The notes under the pieces are model-generated. The model ran no database searches. It was not told the origin of the DNA and worked only from the letters and a program-made list of their open reading frames with translations. Of a stretch of DNA of 64,000 bases, positions 1-9,629 are shown piece after piece. Each line of letters begins with the position of its first letter. Within the stretch, counting starts at the first letter, position 1. Origin of the DNA: DATFDN01 sp963818885 (GTDB lineage Bacteria > Pseudomonadota > Alphaproteobacteria > Acetobacterales > Acetobacteraceae). The position numbers were made by a program, and so were the translations under genes. The stretch is from positions 1,116,001 to 1,180,000 of the forward strand of contig CAWFTP010000003.1 in assembly GCA_963818885.1 (NCBI GenBank). Reading direction: 5' to 3'.

Positions 1-174
1 GGGAGCATAGCGCGCAGATAATGGGTGTGCTGAGCGGGTAATCACCTGACAGGTGGCCACGCTGGCGCCGCGCCGACACGTCTTTTCTTCGCTACCGTCC
101 GAGCCATTCTTCGTCACCGCCACACGCAGAAGTCTTAGCTTTTGCAGTGTAGCCCGACGAAGCGATCCTGCGGG
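1..174. other. Left-edge stretch without a supported gene
   Basis: Open frames cross these bases, but none shows a recognisable domain, a convincing ribosome site or continuity with a known gene. The neighbouring minus-strand binding-protein gene ends at 175, so this is probably the spacer before the next gene of its operon, outside the window. Confidence 0.3.
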
Positions 175-1509
175 TCAGCGCATGAACCCCGTAATCTCAC
201 GCTCGGTCTCGGCGATCGCATCCTCGATCGGACGGTTCCCCTGCATGACCCAGCCTGCCAGCTTGGGAAGTACCCATTGATAAGCGATCTGACGAGCGAT
301 AGCCGGTGGGGCCGGGGCGCCGGCGACTGATGCCGTTGCATGGTGAGAAGGCCGCAGCGGATAATTATACAGGGTACCTTTCGGCGGTTCGGCCTCAGCC
401 CAGATCGGGAAGTCGGTGAGGGTAACGAAAGGCGGAACATCATAACCCTGCGAGGCCACCACACAGGCTTCAACCTGCGCGCGCTCTCCTAACCAGGTGA
501 GCAGTTCCATCGCGGCGCTTTTATTGCCGCTGAAGCTCCAAACCCCGAGGAAAGTTGGACCCCAGGGGAGGAAGCGGCCGTATCTGCCGGCTGGCAGCGG
601 ATGGTGCCAGATTTGTTGGCCGATCGTCGGGTTGGTCTTGACCGCGCTGGCCCAGGCGGAAGGCGGGTTGAAAATCAGCGCGCTCTTGCCTGATATCAGT
701 GCGCGATTGTTCGAGGCACTGTTCCAGGCATAAACACCGGCCGGCAGGAACTGGGCGAGGCGTTTCATGTAATCGAGAGCTTCGCGCACCCCCTCGGACC
801 GGGCGGTCACGTTACCACTGGCGTCAGCGAGCTTTGCGTCGAAACTCAGGAAAAGCGCGTTGATCCAGGCATTCGCATCGGAACAATTACTGATCGGAAG
901 CCCAAACGGCACGCCTGCTTTGAAGCACTCCTCGGCGGCTATCAGAAACGTATTCCAGTCCCACTGATCATAATGTGGGCCAATTTCCGGGCTGGGGGGA
1001 AAGATCGCCGGCACGTCGAGCCCGGCATGTTCACGGAACGAGTCAATGCGGGTTTCGCTCGGCCAGTAGAGGCTCCCGATACCGGTAGGCACTGCGCGCC
1101 ATTCACCTGCCGGCTTGACGAAATATTCAGTTTCGGGGAACGGCGGGCCGTGGATTGCGGCCAGGCGACCGACGACATCATCGACCGGTTCAAGTATGTC
1201 GATATAGCCGACGACGTTGTAGTCGAGGAAGTGGATAATATCATGTCCCGCGCGGGCCTGGGCTTCGGCCTGCGGTACTATGAGCGACTGGTTGGTGACG
1301 GCGCTGAGGAAATCCGCTCGGACCGCAACTTTGTTCTTCTCGCCCCAGGATTCCACGAGGCGCTGCATGCTTTGGTCGCATCCGGGAACCAGACTGCTCA
1401 TAAAGGCGATCGAGAGGCTCCCGGCCGCCCTCCCAGTATGGATGAATGTGAGCGGCAAGGCCGCGGCGGTTGCGACTACGTGGCGCCGGCTCACGCGCAA
1501 TAACGCCAT
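175..1509 (-). CDS. Extracellular solute-binding protein of a sugar-type (family 1) ABC transporter
   Basis: The 444-residue protein starts with a twin-arginine-like leader (SRRHVV followed by a hydrophobic stretch and a small-residue cleavage region near residue 28). The rest has the length and look of family 1 binding proteins that capture sugars, polyols or glycerol phosphates in the periplasm. Visible signs are an early hydrophobic beta strand, the stretch GHDIIHFLDYN, and aromatic-rich ligand-pocket segments such as HYDQWDWNTF. The ATG at 1509 is preceded by GGGAGGA at a good distance. No permease or ATPase is nearby on the right, so they would lie to the left of the window. The exact ligand cannot be told. 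Confidence 0.75.
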   Translation of the reverse strand: MALLRVSRRHVVATAAALPLTFIHTGRAAGSLSIAFMSSLVPGCDQSMQRLVESWGEKNKVAVRADFLSAVTNQSLIVPQAEAQARAGHDIIHFLDYNVVGYIDILEPVDDVVGRLAAIHGPPFPETEYFVKPAGEWRAVPTGIGSLYWPSETRIDSFREHAGLDVPAIFPPSPEIGPHYDQWDWNTFLIAAEECFKAGVPFGLPISNCSDANAWINALFLSFDAKLADASGNVTARSEGVREALDYMKRLAQFLPAGVYAWNSASNNRALISGKSALIFNPPSAWASAVKTNPTIGQQIWHHPLPAGRYGRFLPWGPTFLGVWSFSGNKSAAMELLTWLGERAQVEACVVASQGYDVPPFVTLTDFPIWAEAEPPKGTLYNYPLRPSHHATASVAGAPAPPAIARQIAYQWVLPKLAGWVMQGNRPIEDAIAETEREITGFMR

Positions 1510-1810
1510 CTTCGGTCCTCCCGAGGGTGCCCGAACCCACTCTTTGTAAACCTTCGCTTTCGAGGAAAGCTATGCTTGTGTCTTCTCTATGAGGGCGGCT
1601 TGGCGACTCGATACGAAGCCGTTACGTACATGTCTTTACGGAAAACCCAAAACTCTTTGATTATGGACTCGACTAGGACGCAGGGAGCGCAGCGAGCCTC
1701 AACGCGGAGTCCACTTCCATCCGAAGCCGATATGCGGGCAACACTGTGTAGCTCCGCCGGTTGACACGTACTGACACCGCCGACCACCCTCCCCGCACAG
1801 GGAGCGAGAC
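1510..1810. promoter_or_regulatory. Divergent intergenic region between binding protein and SDR
   Basis: About 300 bases separate two divergent genes, so promoters for both should lie here. A TTGACA hexamer at 1761-1766 faces the SDR, but no good -10 box follows at 16-18 bases. The middle part is noticeably more AT-rich than its surroundings. I see no palindrome, RNA gene or coding region that I can support. Confidence 0.3.
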
Positions 1811-2560
1811 ATGCCAGGACGACTTGCCGGAAAGACCGCCTTCGTTACCGCCGCGGGTCAGGGGATCGGGCGGGCGACCGCGCTGGCCTTCGCCGCCGAG
1901 GGCGCGCGGGTGGTAGCGACCGATATCAACGAGGCGGCGCTTGGCGCCCTCGCCTCGGACGCGATCCGCACCGCGCGCCTCGATGCCATGGGCGCCGACG
2001 ACATCATCCGCGCCGCGCGAGAGCACGGGCCGGCCGACATCCTCTTCAATTGCGCTGGCTTCGTCCATCAGGGCACGATCGAGGAGGCGACGGAGGAGGA
2101 ATGGGCATTCGCCTTCGACCTCAATGTCCGCTCGATGTTCCGCACCGTCCGCGCCTTCCTGCCGGGGATGCTGGAGAAGGGTGGCGGGTCGATCATCAAC
2201 ATGGCCTCCGCCGTCTCCTCCATCAAAGGCGCGCCGCGCCGCTTCATCTACGGCACGACCAAGGCCGCGGTGATCGGGCTGACCAAGGGCGTCGCCGCCG
2301 ATTACGTGGCGCGTGGCATACGCTGCAACGCGATCTGTCCCGGCACGATCGCGACGCCGAGCCTGGAGGACCGCATCGCCGCCAACGCCGCCGCCGCCGG
2401 CGGGCTGGAGGCCGCGCGCGCCGCCTTCGTCGCCCGCCAGGCGATGGGACGCCTCGGCGCGCCCGAGGAGATCGCCGCGCTCGCCGTCTATCTCGCCTCC
2501 GACGAATCCCGCTTCATGACCGGCCAGATCGTCGTGATCGACGGCGGCTGGACGATTTAG
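1811..2560 (+). CDS. SDR-family NAD(P)-dependent oxidoreductase
   Basis: A 249-residue classical short-chain dehydrogenase. The Rossmann glycine motif TAAGQGIG lies near residues 13-20, the NCAG motif near residue 78, and the catalytic YGTTK (Tyr-x-x-x-Lys) after the serine-containing strand. The C-terminus, MTGQIVVIDGGWTI, is the standard SDR ending. The overall pattern is closest to the DHRS6/BDH2 and 2-keto-3-deoxy-L-fuconate dehydrogenase subgroup, but substrate assignment is only a guess. The ATG is preceded by GGGAGCGAG. The 3' end overlaps the convergent flavin monooxygenase gene by 47 bases. The position suggests a role in the aromatic/acyl-CoA island that follows. Confidence 0.85.
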   Translation: MPGRLAGKTAFVTAAGQGIGRATALAFAAEGARVVATDINEAALGALASDAIRTARLDAMGADDIIRAAREHGPADILFNCAGFVHQGTIEEATEEEWAFAFDLNVRSMFRTVRAFLPGMLEKGGGSIINMASAVSSIKGAPRRFIYGTTKAAVIGLTKGVAADYVARGIRCNAICPGTIATPSLEDRIAANAAAAGGLEAARAAFVARQAMGRLGAPEEIAALAVYLASDESRFMTGQIVVIDGGWTI

Positions 2561-3884
2561 GGTTACCGCAGGCGAGGCAAGCGAGGACGCTCTTCGGATG
2601 CGGGCTCTCGCGGGCGGCGGTGCGGCCTTGGCCCTTTAGCCGCGCCTCATTCACCTGCTCGCGCGCGAACCCCGCCATGCGCGCATAGCCGCGCACGATC
2701 GCCTCGCGCTCGGCGTACGGGACCACCGCATCGACGTCCGCGAACCCGTCCGGCGCCCGCTCCTCCAGCACGTCGATCACCCGCTCCGGCCCGCCGGCCC
2801 GGTTGGTCAGCACGATCTCCGCGGTCATCGGTCTGCGCTCGGCGTCATACGCCGCCAGCGCCTGCACCACCGGCGCCGCGGCTAGGTGACGAGCGAGGGC
2901 GCGTGCATCCAGCACGGCCTGGCTCGCCCCGTTGGAGCCCACCGGGTACATCGGATGCGCGGCATCGCCCAGCAGCGTCACGCGCCCGAAGGACCAGCGC
3001 GGCAGCGGGTCGCGGTCGCACATCGGGTATTCGTAGAACGGCGTGCTAGCCTCGATCAGCGCCATGGGGTCGACGAAGCCAAGGCGGAACCGGTCGCGCA
3101 CTAGGGGTGCCAGTTCGCCGAGCAAGCCCTCTCGATTCCAGTCCTCCCGTCGTGGCGGAGTCGATCCGGGCGGGGCGACGCGCGCCTGTACGGCCCAGTT
3201 GGTCAGGCGCCGCACCGGGTCCGCCGGATCGGCATGAATCGGGTAGAACACGAACTTCGCATCCATGCCCCCAGAGATCACCATCGTGCGGCCGTCCTCG
3301 TGCACCGGCCAGTCTGTGGCGCCGCGCCACAGCATGGTGCCGTTCCACACCGGCGGCCCTTCGGCCGGATAGAACGCCGCCCGCACCGTCGAATGGATGC
3401 CGTCCGCGCCAACCAGCGCATCGCCCGCGACGTCGAACCCCGCGCCGCCGTCGCGCCGCGCGAATCGCGCCACGACCTTATCGTCGCGCTCGGCGAACGC
3501 CTCCAGCCGGGCACCGGTCCGCACGCGCTCGATGCCCAGACGGGCGAGCACGGCGCGCAACAGCACGCCGTGCAGCTTGCCCCGATGAATCGAGAATTGC
3601 GGCGCCTCGAATCCTGCGTCGGTGCCGCGCAGCTCCCGCCATACGACTTGGCCAAAGCGGTTGGCGTAGATCAGCTCGCGGGTGCGGATGCCGACACGGT
3701 CGAGCTCGTCGAGAAGCCCGAGTACCGCCAGCTCCTTGATCGCGTGTGGCAGCGTGTTGATGCCAACACCCAGCTCGCCGGGCTCGCGGACCTGCTCGAA
3801 CACGGTGCAGCCAATACCCGCCGCGTGCAGCGACAAGGCCGCCGCGAGTCCGCCGATCCCGCCGCCGACGACGATGACCTCCAT
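2514..3884 (-). CDS. FAD-dependent monooxygenase, PhzS-like flavin-dependent oxidoreductase
   Basis: The reading frame is open further upstream, but the natural start is the ATG at 3884, which puts the dinucleotide-binding motif VVGGGIGG right at the N-terminus, as in class A flavoprotein monooxygenases. The second FAD motif is VGADGIHS, and the third is LLGDAAHPMYPVGSNGASQ. The MYPVGSNGASQ variant is typical of the PhzS-like group that hydroxylates aromatic acids. The protein has 456 residues. It is divergent from the CoA-ligase gene with only 39 bases between them, so the two probably share a control region. Anthranilate- or benzoate-type aromatic substrates are plausible from context but not proven. 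Confidence 0.82.
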   Translation of the reverse strand: MEVIVVGGGIGGLAAALSLHAAGIGCTVFEQVREPGELGVGINTLPHAIKELAVLGLLDELDRVGIRTRELIYANRFGQVVWRELRGTDAGFEAPQFSIHRGKLHGVLLRAVLARLGIERVRTGARLEAFAERDDKVVARFARRDGGAGFDVAGDALVGADGIHSTVRAAFYPAEGPPVWNGTMLWRGATDWPVHEDGRTMVISGGMDAKFVFYPIHADPADPVRRLTNWAVQARVAPPGSTPPRREDWNREGLLGELAPLVRDRFRLGFVDPMALIEASTPFYEYPMCDRDPLPRWSFGRVTLLGDAAHPMYPVGSNGASQAVLDARALARHLAAAPVVQALAAYDAERRPMTAEIVLTNRAGGPERVIDVLEERAPDGFADVDAVVPYAEREAIVRGYARMAGFAREQVNEARLKGQGRTAARESPHPKSVLACLACGNPKSSSRRRSRRSGRS

Positions 3885-3923
3885 GGCGGCATCCAAGACC
3901 CCGTTGCGGCGCGGCGCAAGACG

Positions 3924-5934
3924 ATGCAGCCTCGGTTCGTGGACAATTTCGCCCGCGACAACCTGCCGCCAATCGACCTCTGGCCAACCTTCCTGCTGGG
4001 CGGGTTCGGTTACCCGGAGCGCCTCAACTGTGTGACCGACCTGCTCGATGCCTGGGTCGAGCGCGGCCACGGCGATCGCCCGGCAATGGGCTCGCCGGAG
4101 CAGCTGTGGAGCTACACGGAGCTCGCCTCCCGGGTGAACCGGATCGCCGGCGCGTTGACCCGCCGAATTCGGGGTGCAGCCGGGCAATCGCGTGCTGCTG
4201 CGGGCACCAAACACGCCGATGCTGGTTGCCGCTATGCTCGCCGTCATCAAGGCGGGCGGAATCGCGGTGCCGACCATGCCGCTCCTGCGCGCGCGCGAGC
4301 TTCGCTTCGTCGTCGAGAAGGCGCAAATCCGCCTGGGTCTGTCCGATCACCGCCTACTCGAAGAGGCGCGCGACGTCGGACTGGAAACGCTGGTTCCGAT
4401 GGGCGGCACCGGTCCCGACTCGCTCGACGCGCTGATGGCGCAAGAGCCCGACAGCTTCGCCGCGTACGACACGCGGGCCGATGATGTGTGCCTGATCGCC
4501 TTCACCTCCGGCACGACGGGCGTGCCGAAGGGGACGATGCACTTCCATCGCGACATGCTGGCGACGTGCGATACGTACGGCCGCCACGTCCTGCACGCCG
4601 TGCCGACCGACGTGTTCACCGGCTCCCCGCCGGTCGCCTTCACCTTCGGGCTCGGCGCGTTCGTCCTGTTCCCCCTAAGGATTGGCGCCTCGACGATCCT
4701 GCTCGAGCAGCCGAGCCCGGAGAACCTCCTCGACCTGATCCGAACGCGCCGCGCCAACGTCTGCTTCACCGCTCCCACGGCCTATCGTGCCATGCTGCCC
4801 ATGCTCCGCCCGGGCGACACCGATGGGCTGCGCATCTGCGTCTCGGCCGGCGAGACGCTGCCGAAGGCGACATGGGATGCGTGGCATCGGGCTACCGGCA
4901 TCCCGATCCTCGACGGGATCGGATCGACGGAGATGCTGCACATCTTCATCGGCTCCCCCGCCGAGGCGGTCCGCCCGGGCGCGACCGGCCTCCCGGTCCC
5001 TGGCTACCAAGCAAAGCTGATCGACGAGGAGGGACGCGACCTCCCACGCGGCTCGATCGGGCGCCTCGCGGTACGCGGCCCGACCGGTTGCCGCTACCTC
5101 GCGGACTCGCGGCAGAGCACGTATGTGCAGAACGGCTGGAACATCACCGGTGATACCTACCGACAGGACGAGGACGGATACTTCTGGTTCCAGGCGCGCA
5201 ACGACGACATGATCGTCTCTTCCGGCTACAACATCGCGGGGCCCGAGGTCGAAGCCGCGCTGATCAGCCACCCTGCGGTCGCCGAGTGCGCGGCCGTTGG
5301 GGCTCCCGACGAGGCACGCGGCGCGATCGTCAAAGCGTTCGTGGTCCTCCGCTCCGGCTACGCTGCTTCCGACATGCTCGCCCGCGAGCTGCAGGAGCAC
5401 GTGAAGGCCGAGATCGCGCCCTATAAATACCCACGCGCCGTCGCCTTCATCGAGACCTTGCCGCGGACCGGATCGGGCAAGGTGCAGCGGTACGCCCTAC
5501 GTACGCCGATCCCCCAGGAGAACCAGATGCCGGGCGCCGAGAAGACCTACCAATTCGTCGTGTTCAGCAATCCGGTTCCTGGCAAGGAGGCCGAGTATCT
5601 CGAATGGTACCGTGGCCAGCACATCCACGACCTGCTGCGCATCAAGGGCTTCGTCGGCGCGCAGATGTTCAAGCTTACCGAGACCCAGTACAGCCCCGCG
5701 CTCGGGGCGCAGCGTTTCATGATGATCTGGGAGATCAGGACCGACGACCTCGACCGGGTGTTTGCCCAGGTGAAGGCGAACCTAGACTCCGGCGTGACGG
5801 TGAAATCGGATGCGTTCGACTGGACAAGCAGCGCGAGCATGACGCTCGAACCGATCACGGCGCATGTCACGCCGGAGCAGATCGAGGGCAAGCCAGTCGC
5901 CGAGGTCCTCCGCATCGCCGGAACCGGCGAGTAG
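3924..5934 (+). CDS. 2-aminobenzoate/benzoate-CoA ligase-like AMP-forming synthetase with C-terminal EthD-like domain (frameshifted)
   Basis: The N-terminal part starts at ATG 3924 (FARDNLPPIDLWP is typical of aminobenzoate-CoA ligases) and runs to about 4166. The frame then changes and continues in the +1-shifted frame through LRAPNTPMLVA. Removing one base near 4167 restores one protein of about 669 residues. Ligase hallmarks are the P-loop-like FTSGTTGVPKGTM, the motif GSTEMLHIF, TGDTY, and the C-terminal GSGKVQRY with the catalytic lysine. Unexpectedly the frame does not stop there but continues into a 135-residue dimeric alpha/beta-barrel (EthD/DUF4286-like) segment beginning at Met 5527. 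The enzyme would activate an aromatic acid to its CoA ester. Aminobenzoate specificity is inferred from motif similarity and the box genes nearby. Confidence 0.78.
5516..5529 (+). promoter_or_regulatory. Internal ribosome-binding site and start codon for the EthD-like domain
   Basis: AGGAG at 5516-5520 is followed after six bases by ATG at 5527. The site lies inside the ligase frame, exactly at the junction with the EthD-like domain. It suggests that the domain was, or still is, translated as a separate protein of 135 residues. Confidence 0.5.
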
Positions 5935-5938
5935 CACC

Positions 5939-6751
5939 ATGGACTGGGGCCGCCTGAGCCGGGCCGAACGCGACGCGTCCTACAACAACTCGAACGCCGT
6001 CCCGAACAGCCCGGCGCTCAATGCCGCGCGCGAGGAACGCTCCGCCGCCTTCCGCGCCGCCCATCCCGAGCATCTGGACCTCCCCTACGGCCCGCGCCCG
6101 CGCAACCGCTGGGATCTGTTCCCCGCCCGCAATCCAAGCGCCCCGTGCCTGGTCTTCATCCACGGCGGTTACTGGCAGTCCCGCACCCGCGAGGAGTTCG
6201 CCTGCCTGATCGAGGGTCCCTACGCGCTCGGCTGGTCGGCCGCCCTGCCCAGCTACACGCTCGCGCCCGATGCGACGCTCACCGAGATCGTCGCGGAAAT
6301 CCACGCCGCGCTTGACTGGCTCGCCGAGCACGGACCTGCACACGGCATCACCGGCCCGGTCGTACTGTCGGGGTGGTCCGCGGGCGGGCACCTGACCGCG
6401 ATGGCGCTCGGACACCGGTCGGTGCACGCGGGCCTCGCCATCTCCGGCCTGTTCGAGATGGGGCCGATCCGTGACACCTATCTCAATGCCAAGCTGCGGC
6501 TGAGCGACGCCGAGCTGGCGGCGCTCTCACCGCTGCGCTTGCCGGTAATCGACAAGCCGCTCGCCATCGCCTACGGCACGGCCGAGCTGCCGCCCCTCGT
6601 CGCGGACAGCCGCGATCTGCACGCGGTCCGTGCCGCCGCCCATGCCCCCGGCCCGCTGTTACCGGTCGCCGAGGCGGACCACTTCACCGTGGTTCTCGAG
6701 CTGCAGAGCCCGACGGGGGTGCTGACGCGCCAGTTGCCGCTGCTGCTGTAG
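5939..6751 (+). CDS. Alpha/beta hydrolase, arylformamidase (kynurenine formamidase)-like
   Basis: The ATG at 5939 lies only four bases after the preceding stop. The 270-residue product has the oxyanion motif HGGYW that marks the arylformamidase/esterase-lipase group and the nucleophile elbow GWSAGG. A late Asp and the segment EADHFTVV supply the likely catalytic His. Family members hydrolyse N-formylkynurenine or other arylformamides and esters. Placed directly behind an aminobenzoate-type CoA ligase, it could feed anthranilate (2-aminobenzoate) from a formylated precursor. This link is inference. A general carboxylesterase is the alternative. Confidence 0.75.
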   Translation: MDWGRLSRAERDASYNNSNAVPNSPALNAAREERSAAFRAAHPEHLDLPYGPRPRNRWDLFPARNPSAPCLVFIHGGYWQSRTREEFACLIEGPYALGWSAALPSYTLAPDATLTEIVAEIHAALDWLAEHGPAHGITGPVVLSGWSAGGHLTAMALGHRSVHAGLAISGLFEMGPIRDTYLNAKLRLSDAELAALSPLRLPVIDKPLAIAYGTAELPPLVADSRDLHAVRAAAHAPGPLLPVAEADHFTVVLELQSPTGVLTRQLPLLL

Positions 6752-6754
6752 GCG

Positions 6755-7081
6755 TCACCTCACCGAGGAGAACGAGGTCGGCTGCAGCATCTCGTTCGTC
6801 ACCTGGGCGACAATCGCGCCGTTCGCTTCCGTCTTAGCACGCGCCGACAGCCAGTCTGGATCAGCGGCGAAGGCGTTCCACTTCTTCTCGCGATCGGCGA
6901 GCAACTCCCACTGCAGCAGGTAATAGAGACGCTGGTTGTTCTCGCCGATCAGCGTGGTCCAGAACCCGGCCTGCTTGATGCCGTGCTTCTCCCACAGCTT
7001 CAACGTGATCGTGTCGAACCGCTTCAGCAGGTCCGGCAACCGGCCCGGCACGCAGTCATAGATCCGCAGCTCATGAATCAT
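6755..7081 (-). CDS. NIPSNAP family protein
   Basis: A 108-residue protein with the NIPSNAP start HELRIYDCVPGR and the repeated ferredoxin-like dimeric alpha/beta barrel layout (LYYLLQWE, then the helix with KKWNAFAADPDW). It is convergent with the hydrolase gene (three bases apart). It belongs with the SDR gene just upstream on the same strand. NIPSNAP proteins are often found in aromatic-degradation clusters, where their role is unknown. Confidence 0.8.
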   Translation of the reverse strand: MIHELRIYDCVPGRLPDLLKRFDTITLKLWEKHGIKQAGFWTTLIGENNQRLYYLLQWELLADREKKWNAFAADPDWLSARAKTEANGAIVAQVTNEMLQPTSFSSVR

Positions 7082-7112
7082 CGCGACTGTCTCTCCTGTT
7101 GACCGCGGAAGC

Positions 7113-7806
7113 CTAAAACCCTTCCACCCAGGGCCGCAACTCGACCTCCGAGGTCCAGGCGCTGCGCGGCTGGTTCATCACTTGCCAATACGTCTCGGCG
7201 ATCGCATCCGGATCGAGCATCGAGTTCAGGCGCATCGGCGGACTCCGTGCGGCCCGGATTGCGGATCGCGCCGTCGATGACGAAATGCGCGATATGCACG
7301 CCCTGCGGCTGCAGTTCGCGCGCCATGCTCTGCGCCAGGCCGCGCAGCGCGAATTTGCCCATCGCGAAGGATGCGGATTGCGGGTAGCCCTTCACCGAGG
7401 CGGACGCGCCGGTGAACAGGATCGTGCCCCTTCCCTTCGGCACCATCAGCCGCGCCGCCTGCTGGCCAACGAGGAATCCGCCGAACGCGGAAACCGCGAT
7501 CGCGCGTGCCACCTCCTCCGGCACCAGGGTCGTGATCGGACCACGCGCGCGGGCGCTTGCGTTGTAGATCACCACATCAGGCTCGCCGAGCGAGACGACG
7601 ACGGCATCGAACAGCCCCGCGACCTCCTCAGGCTCGGAGGCCTCGCATGCGAAGGAAGCGGCGCCTGTTTCGGCGCACAGTGCATTGAGCTTGTCCGGAT
7701 TGCGCGCCGCCAGCGCGACCTGGAGGTTCTGACGCGCGAGCAGCCGCGCGAGCGAAGCGGACAGCCCGCTGCCGGCGCCGACGATCAGGGCGAGGCGATG
7801 ATCCAT
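7113..7806 (-). CDS. SDR-family oxidoreductase, frameshifted near its C-terminus
   Basis: The first 190 residues are an SDR with IVGAGSGLS as nucleotide motif, YNAS in the NAG-like position and FAMGKFALRG in the active-site region (Tyr replaced). Near 7236-7242 the frame is lost. In the shifted frame the sequence continues as LNSMLDPDAIAETYWQVMNQ and ends in PWVEGF with a stop at 7113, a good SDR ending. One extra base explains this. Read without correction the frame runs on to 7078 and overlaps the NIPSNAP start. It is a clear paralogue of the SDR at 51735-52478, which shares the ATYW...NQ...AWTFE...LRPF ending. The substrate is unknown. Confidence 0.72.
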
Positions 7807-7899
7807 GCGGTCGCGCTCCTTGCGTTTGGGGCATCAAAGCATGCCTGGACGCAGGCCAGAAGCCACGCGAAAGTGCGGCAAAATAGGGAGATACGTTCC

Positions 7900-9549
7900 A
7901 TGCGCGGACTCATGCAGGACCATCCGCTGCTCATCTCTGCCGTGCTCGCGCACGCAGCCCGCCATCACGCGCAAGGCGAGATCGTCGCCCGCACCAGCGA
8001 CGGCGCCATCCATCGGTCCAGCTGGGGCGAGATCGAGGAGAAGGCACGCCGCCTCGTCAACGCGCTAGCCGCGCTCGGCATCGGTCCGGGCGACCGCGTT
8101 GCCACGTTGGGCTGGAACGACCACCGCCATGTGCAGATCTACTACGCTGTCCCGGGAATGGGCGCTGTCTGCCACACGGTCAACCCGCGCCTGTCCGACG
8201 CGGACATCGCGTACATCATCAATCACGCCGGCGATGCGCTGCTATTCGCTGATCCGAGCTTCGCCCAGCTGGTGGAGCGCATCGCACCGCGCATCGCGGA
8301 CTCGGTGCGAGCCGTCGTAATGATGGCCGGCCCCGACCAGCTCCCCATGGTCAGCCTGCCCGCCGGAATGCAGCTCCTGTCGCAGGACACGCTGCTCGCC
8401 GGTGTCAGCGCCGATTATGCGTGGCCGCACTTCGACGAGAATACCGCGAGCGCGCTCTGCTACACGTCCGGCACCACCGGCCGGCCCAAGGGCGTGCTCT
8501 ACAGCCACCGTTCCACGATCCTGCACGCCTACGCCATTGACATGGCGGACGTGCTGGGACTGCGCGCGACCGACCGTGTGCTTCCCGTCGTGCCGATGTT
8601 TCACGTCAACGCCTGGGGCATTCCCTATGGCGCCGCGATGGCGGGCGCCTCCCTCGTCATGCCTGGCCGGCATCTGGATGGGGCAAGCCTCGCCGGGCTG
8701 ATGAACCAGGAGCGCGTCACGATCTCGGCGGGGGTTCCGACGGTCTGGCTCGGCCTGCTGCAGCACCTGCGAACCAGCGGGGAGAGGCTTTCCACAGTCC
8801 GGCGCATCATGACCGGCGGCTCCGCCTGCCCGCCGCTGCTGATCGAGGCGTTCGGGAAGGAATACGGGATCAGCGTCGAGCACGGCTGGGGCATGACGGA
8901 GCTCAGCCCGGTCGGCACCTACAATAGCCCCAAGCCCGCCCATGCCGGGCTGAACGAGGCGGAGCGGATTCGCCTCGGCCTCAAGCAGGGTCGCGTGCTC
9001 GCCGGCATCGACATGAAGATCGTCGATGATGCCGGTACGGAGCTGCCCTGGGACGGAACGGCGTTCGGCGACCTCAAGGTTCGCGGTCCGTGGGTGTGCA
9101 GCGCCTATTACGGCGAGCAGCCGTGCAGCGCGCTCGACGCGGAGGGCTGGTTCGCGACCGGAGATGTGGCGACCATCGACCCGGACGGGGTGATGGAGAT
9201 CACCGACCGGTCGAAGGACGTCATCAAGTCGGGCGGCGAATGGATCAGCTCGATCGCCCTCGAGAACATCGCCGTGTCCCACCCGGATGTCATCGAGGCG
9301 GCGGTCATCGCCGCCACCCATCCGAAATGGGACGAGCGCCCACTCCTGGTCGTGGTTCCGCGCAAGGGCGCAACCGTAGACCCTGGTTCGGTTCTGGCAC
9401 TGTATGAGGGCAAGGTCGCCAAATGGTGGCTACCCGATGCGGTGGTAGTCGCCGACGAGCTGCCTCATACGGCAACAGGCAAGATCCAGAAACTCGCGCT
9501 GCGCGCGCAATATCGCGATTATCTGATGACCCCACCCCAGAAAACGTGA
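7900..9549 (+). CDS. Long/medium-chain acyl-CoA synthetase (AMP-forming)
   Basis: The chosen ATG at 7900 has GGGAG upstream and begins the conserved domain. The longer frame upstream is non-coding. The 549-residue product carries YTSGTTGRPKGVLYSH (AMP-binding P-loop), VPMFHVNAWG, the GWGMTE motif, GWFATGDVA and the C-terminal TGKIQK with the catalytic lysine. VPMFHVNAWG is typical of the fatty-acyl-CoA ligase branch, so it probably activates aliphatic or aryl-alkanoic acids, unlike the aminobenzoate-type ligase 2 kb upstream. It lies at the head of a plus-strand run leading to boxC and boxB. Confidence 0.85.
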   Translation: MRGLMQDHPLLISAVLAHAARHHAQGEIVARTSDGAIHRSSWGEIEEKARRLVNALAALGIGPGDRVATLGWNDHRHVQIYYAVPGMGAVCHTVNPRLSDADIAYIINHAGDALLFADPSFAQLVERIAPRIADSVRAVVMMAGPDQLPMVSLPAGMQLLSQDTLLAGVSADYAWPHFDENTASALCYTSGTTGRPKGVLYSHRSTILHAYAIDMADVLGLRATDRVLPVVPMFHVNAWGIPYGAAMAGASLVMPGRHLDGASLAGLMNQERVTISAGVPTVWLGLLQHLRTSGERLSTVRRIMTGGSACPPLLIEAFGKEYGISVEHGWGMTELSPVGTYNSPKPAHAGLNEAERIRLGLKQGRVLAGIDMKIVDDAGTELPWDGTAFGDLKVRGPWVCSAYYGEQPCSALDAEGWFATGDVATIDPDGVMEITDRSKDVIKSGGEWISSIALENIAVSHPDVIEAAVIAATHPKWDERPLLVVVPRKGATVDPGSVLALYEGKVAKWWLPDAVVVADELPHTATGKIQKLALRAQYRDYLMTPPQKT

Positions 9550-9629
9550 TCCGCGCAAAAATTCCCGCGCATTCATCTTCCCGAAAGGAGGGCTGCGACA
9601 CATTATGTCAGGGCAGCGACAGGAATCGG

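Noticed and set aside
4165..4170. EcoRI (GAATTC) and KpnI (GGTACC) sites at frameshifts as cloning scars
   Set aside because: Only two of sixteen breaks fall on such sites, and insertion-type errors explain all of them more simply.
3234..4484. Long plus-strand frame over the monooxygenase gene
   Set aside because: Its first part is the antisense of the FAD monooxygenase; only the stretch from 3924 is coding, as the start of the CoA ligase.
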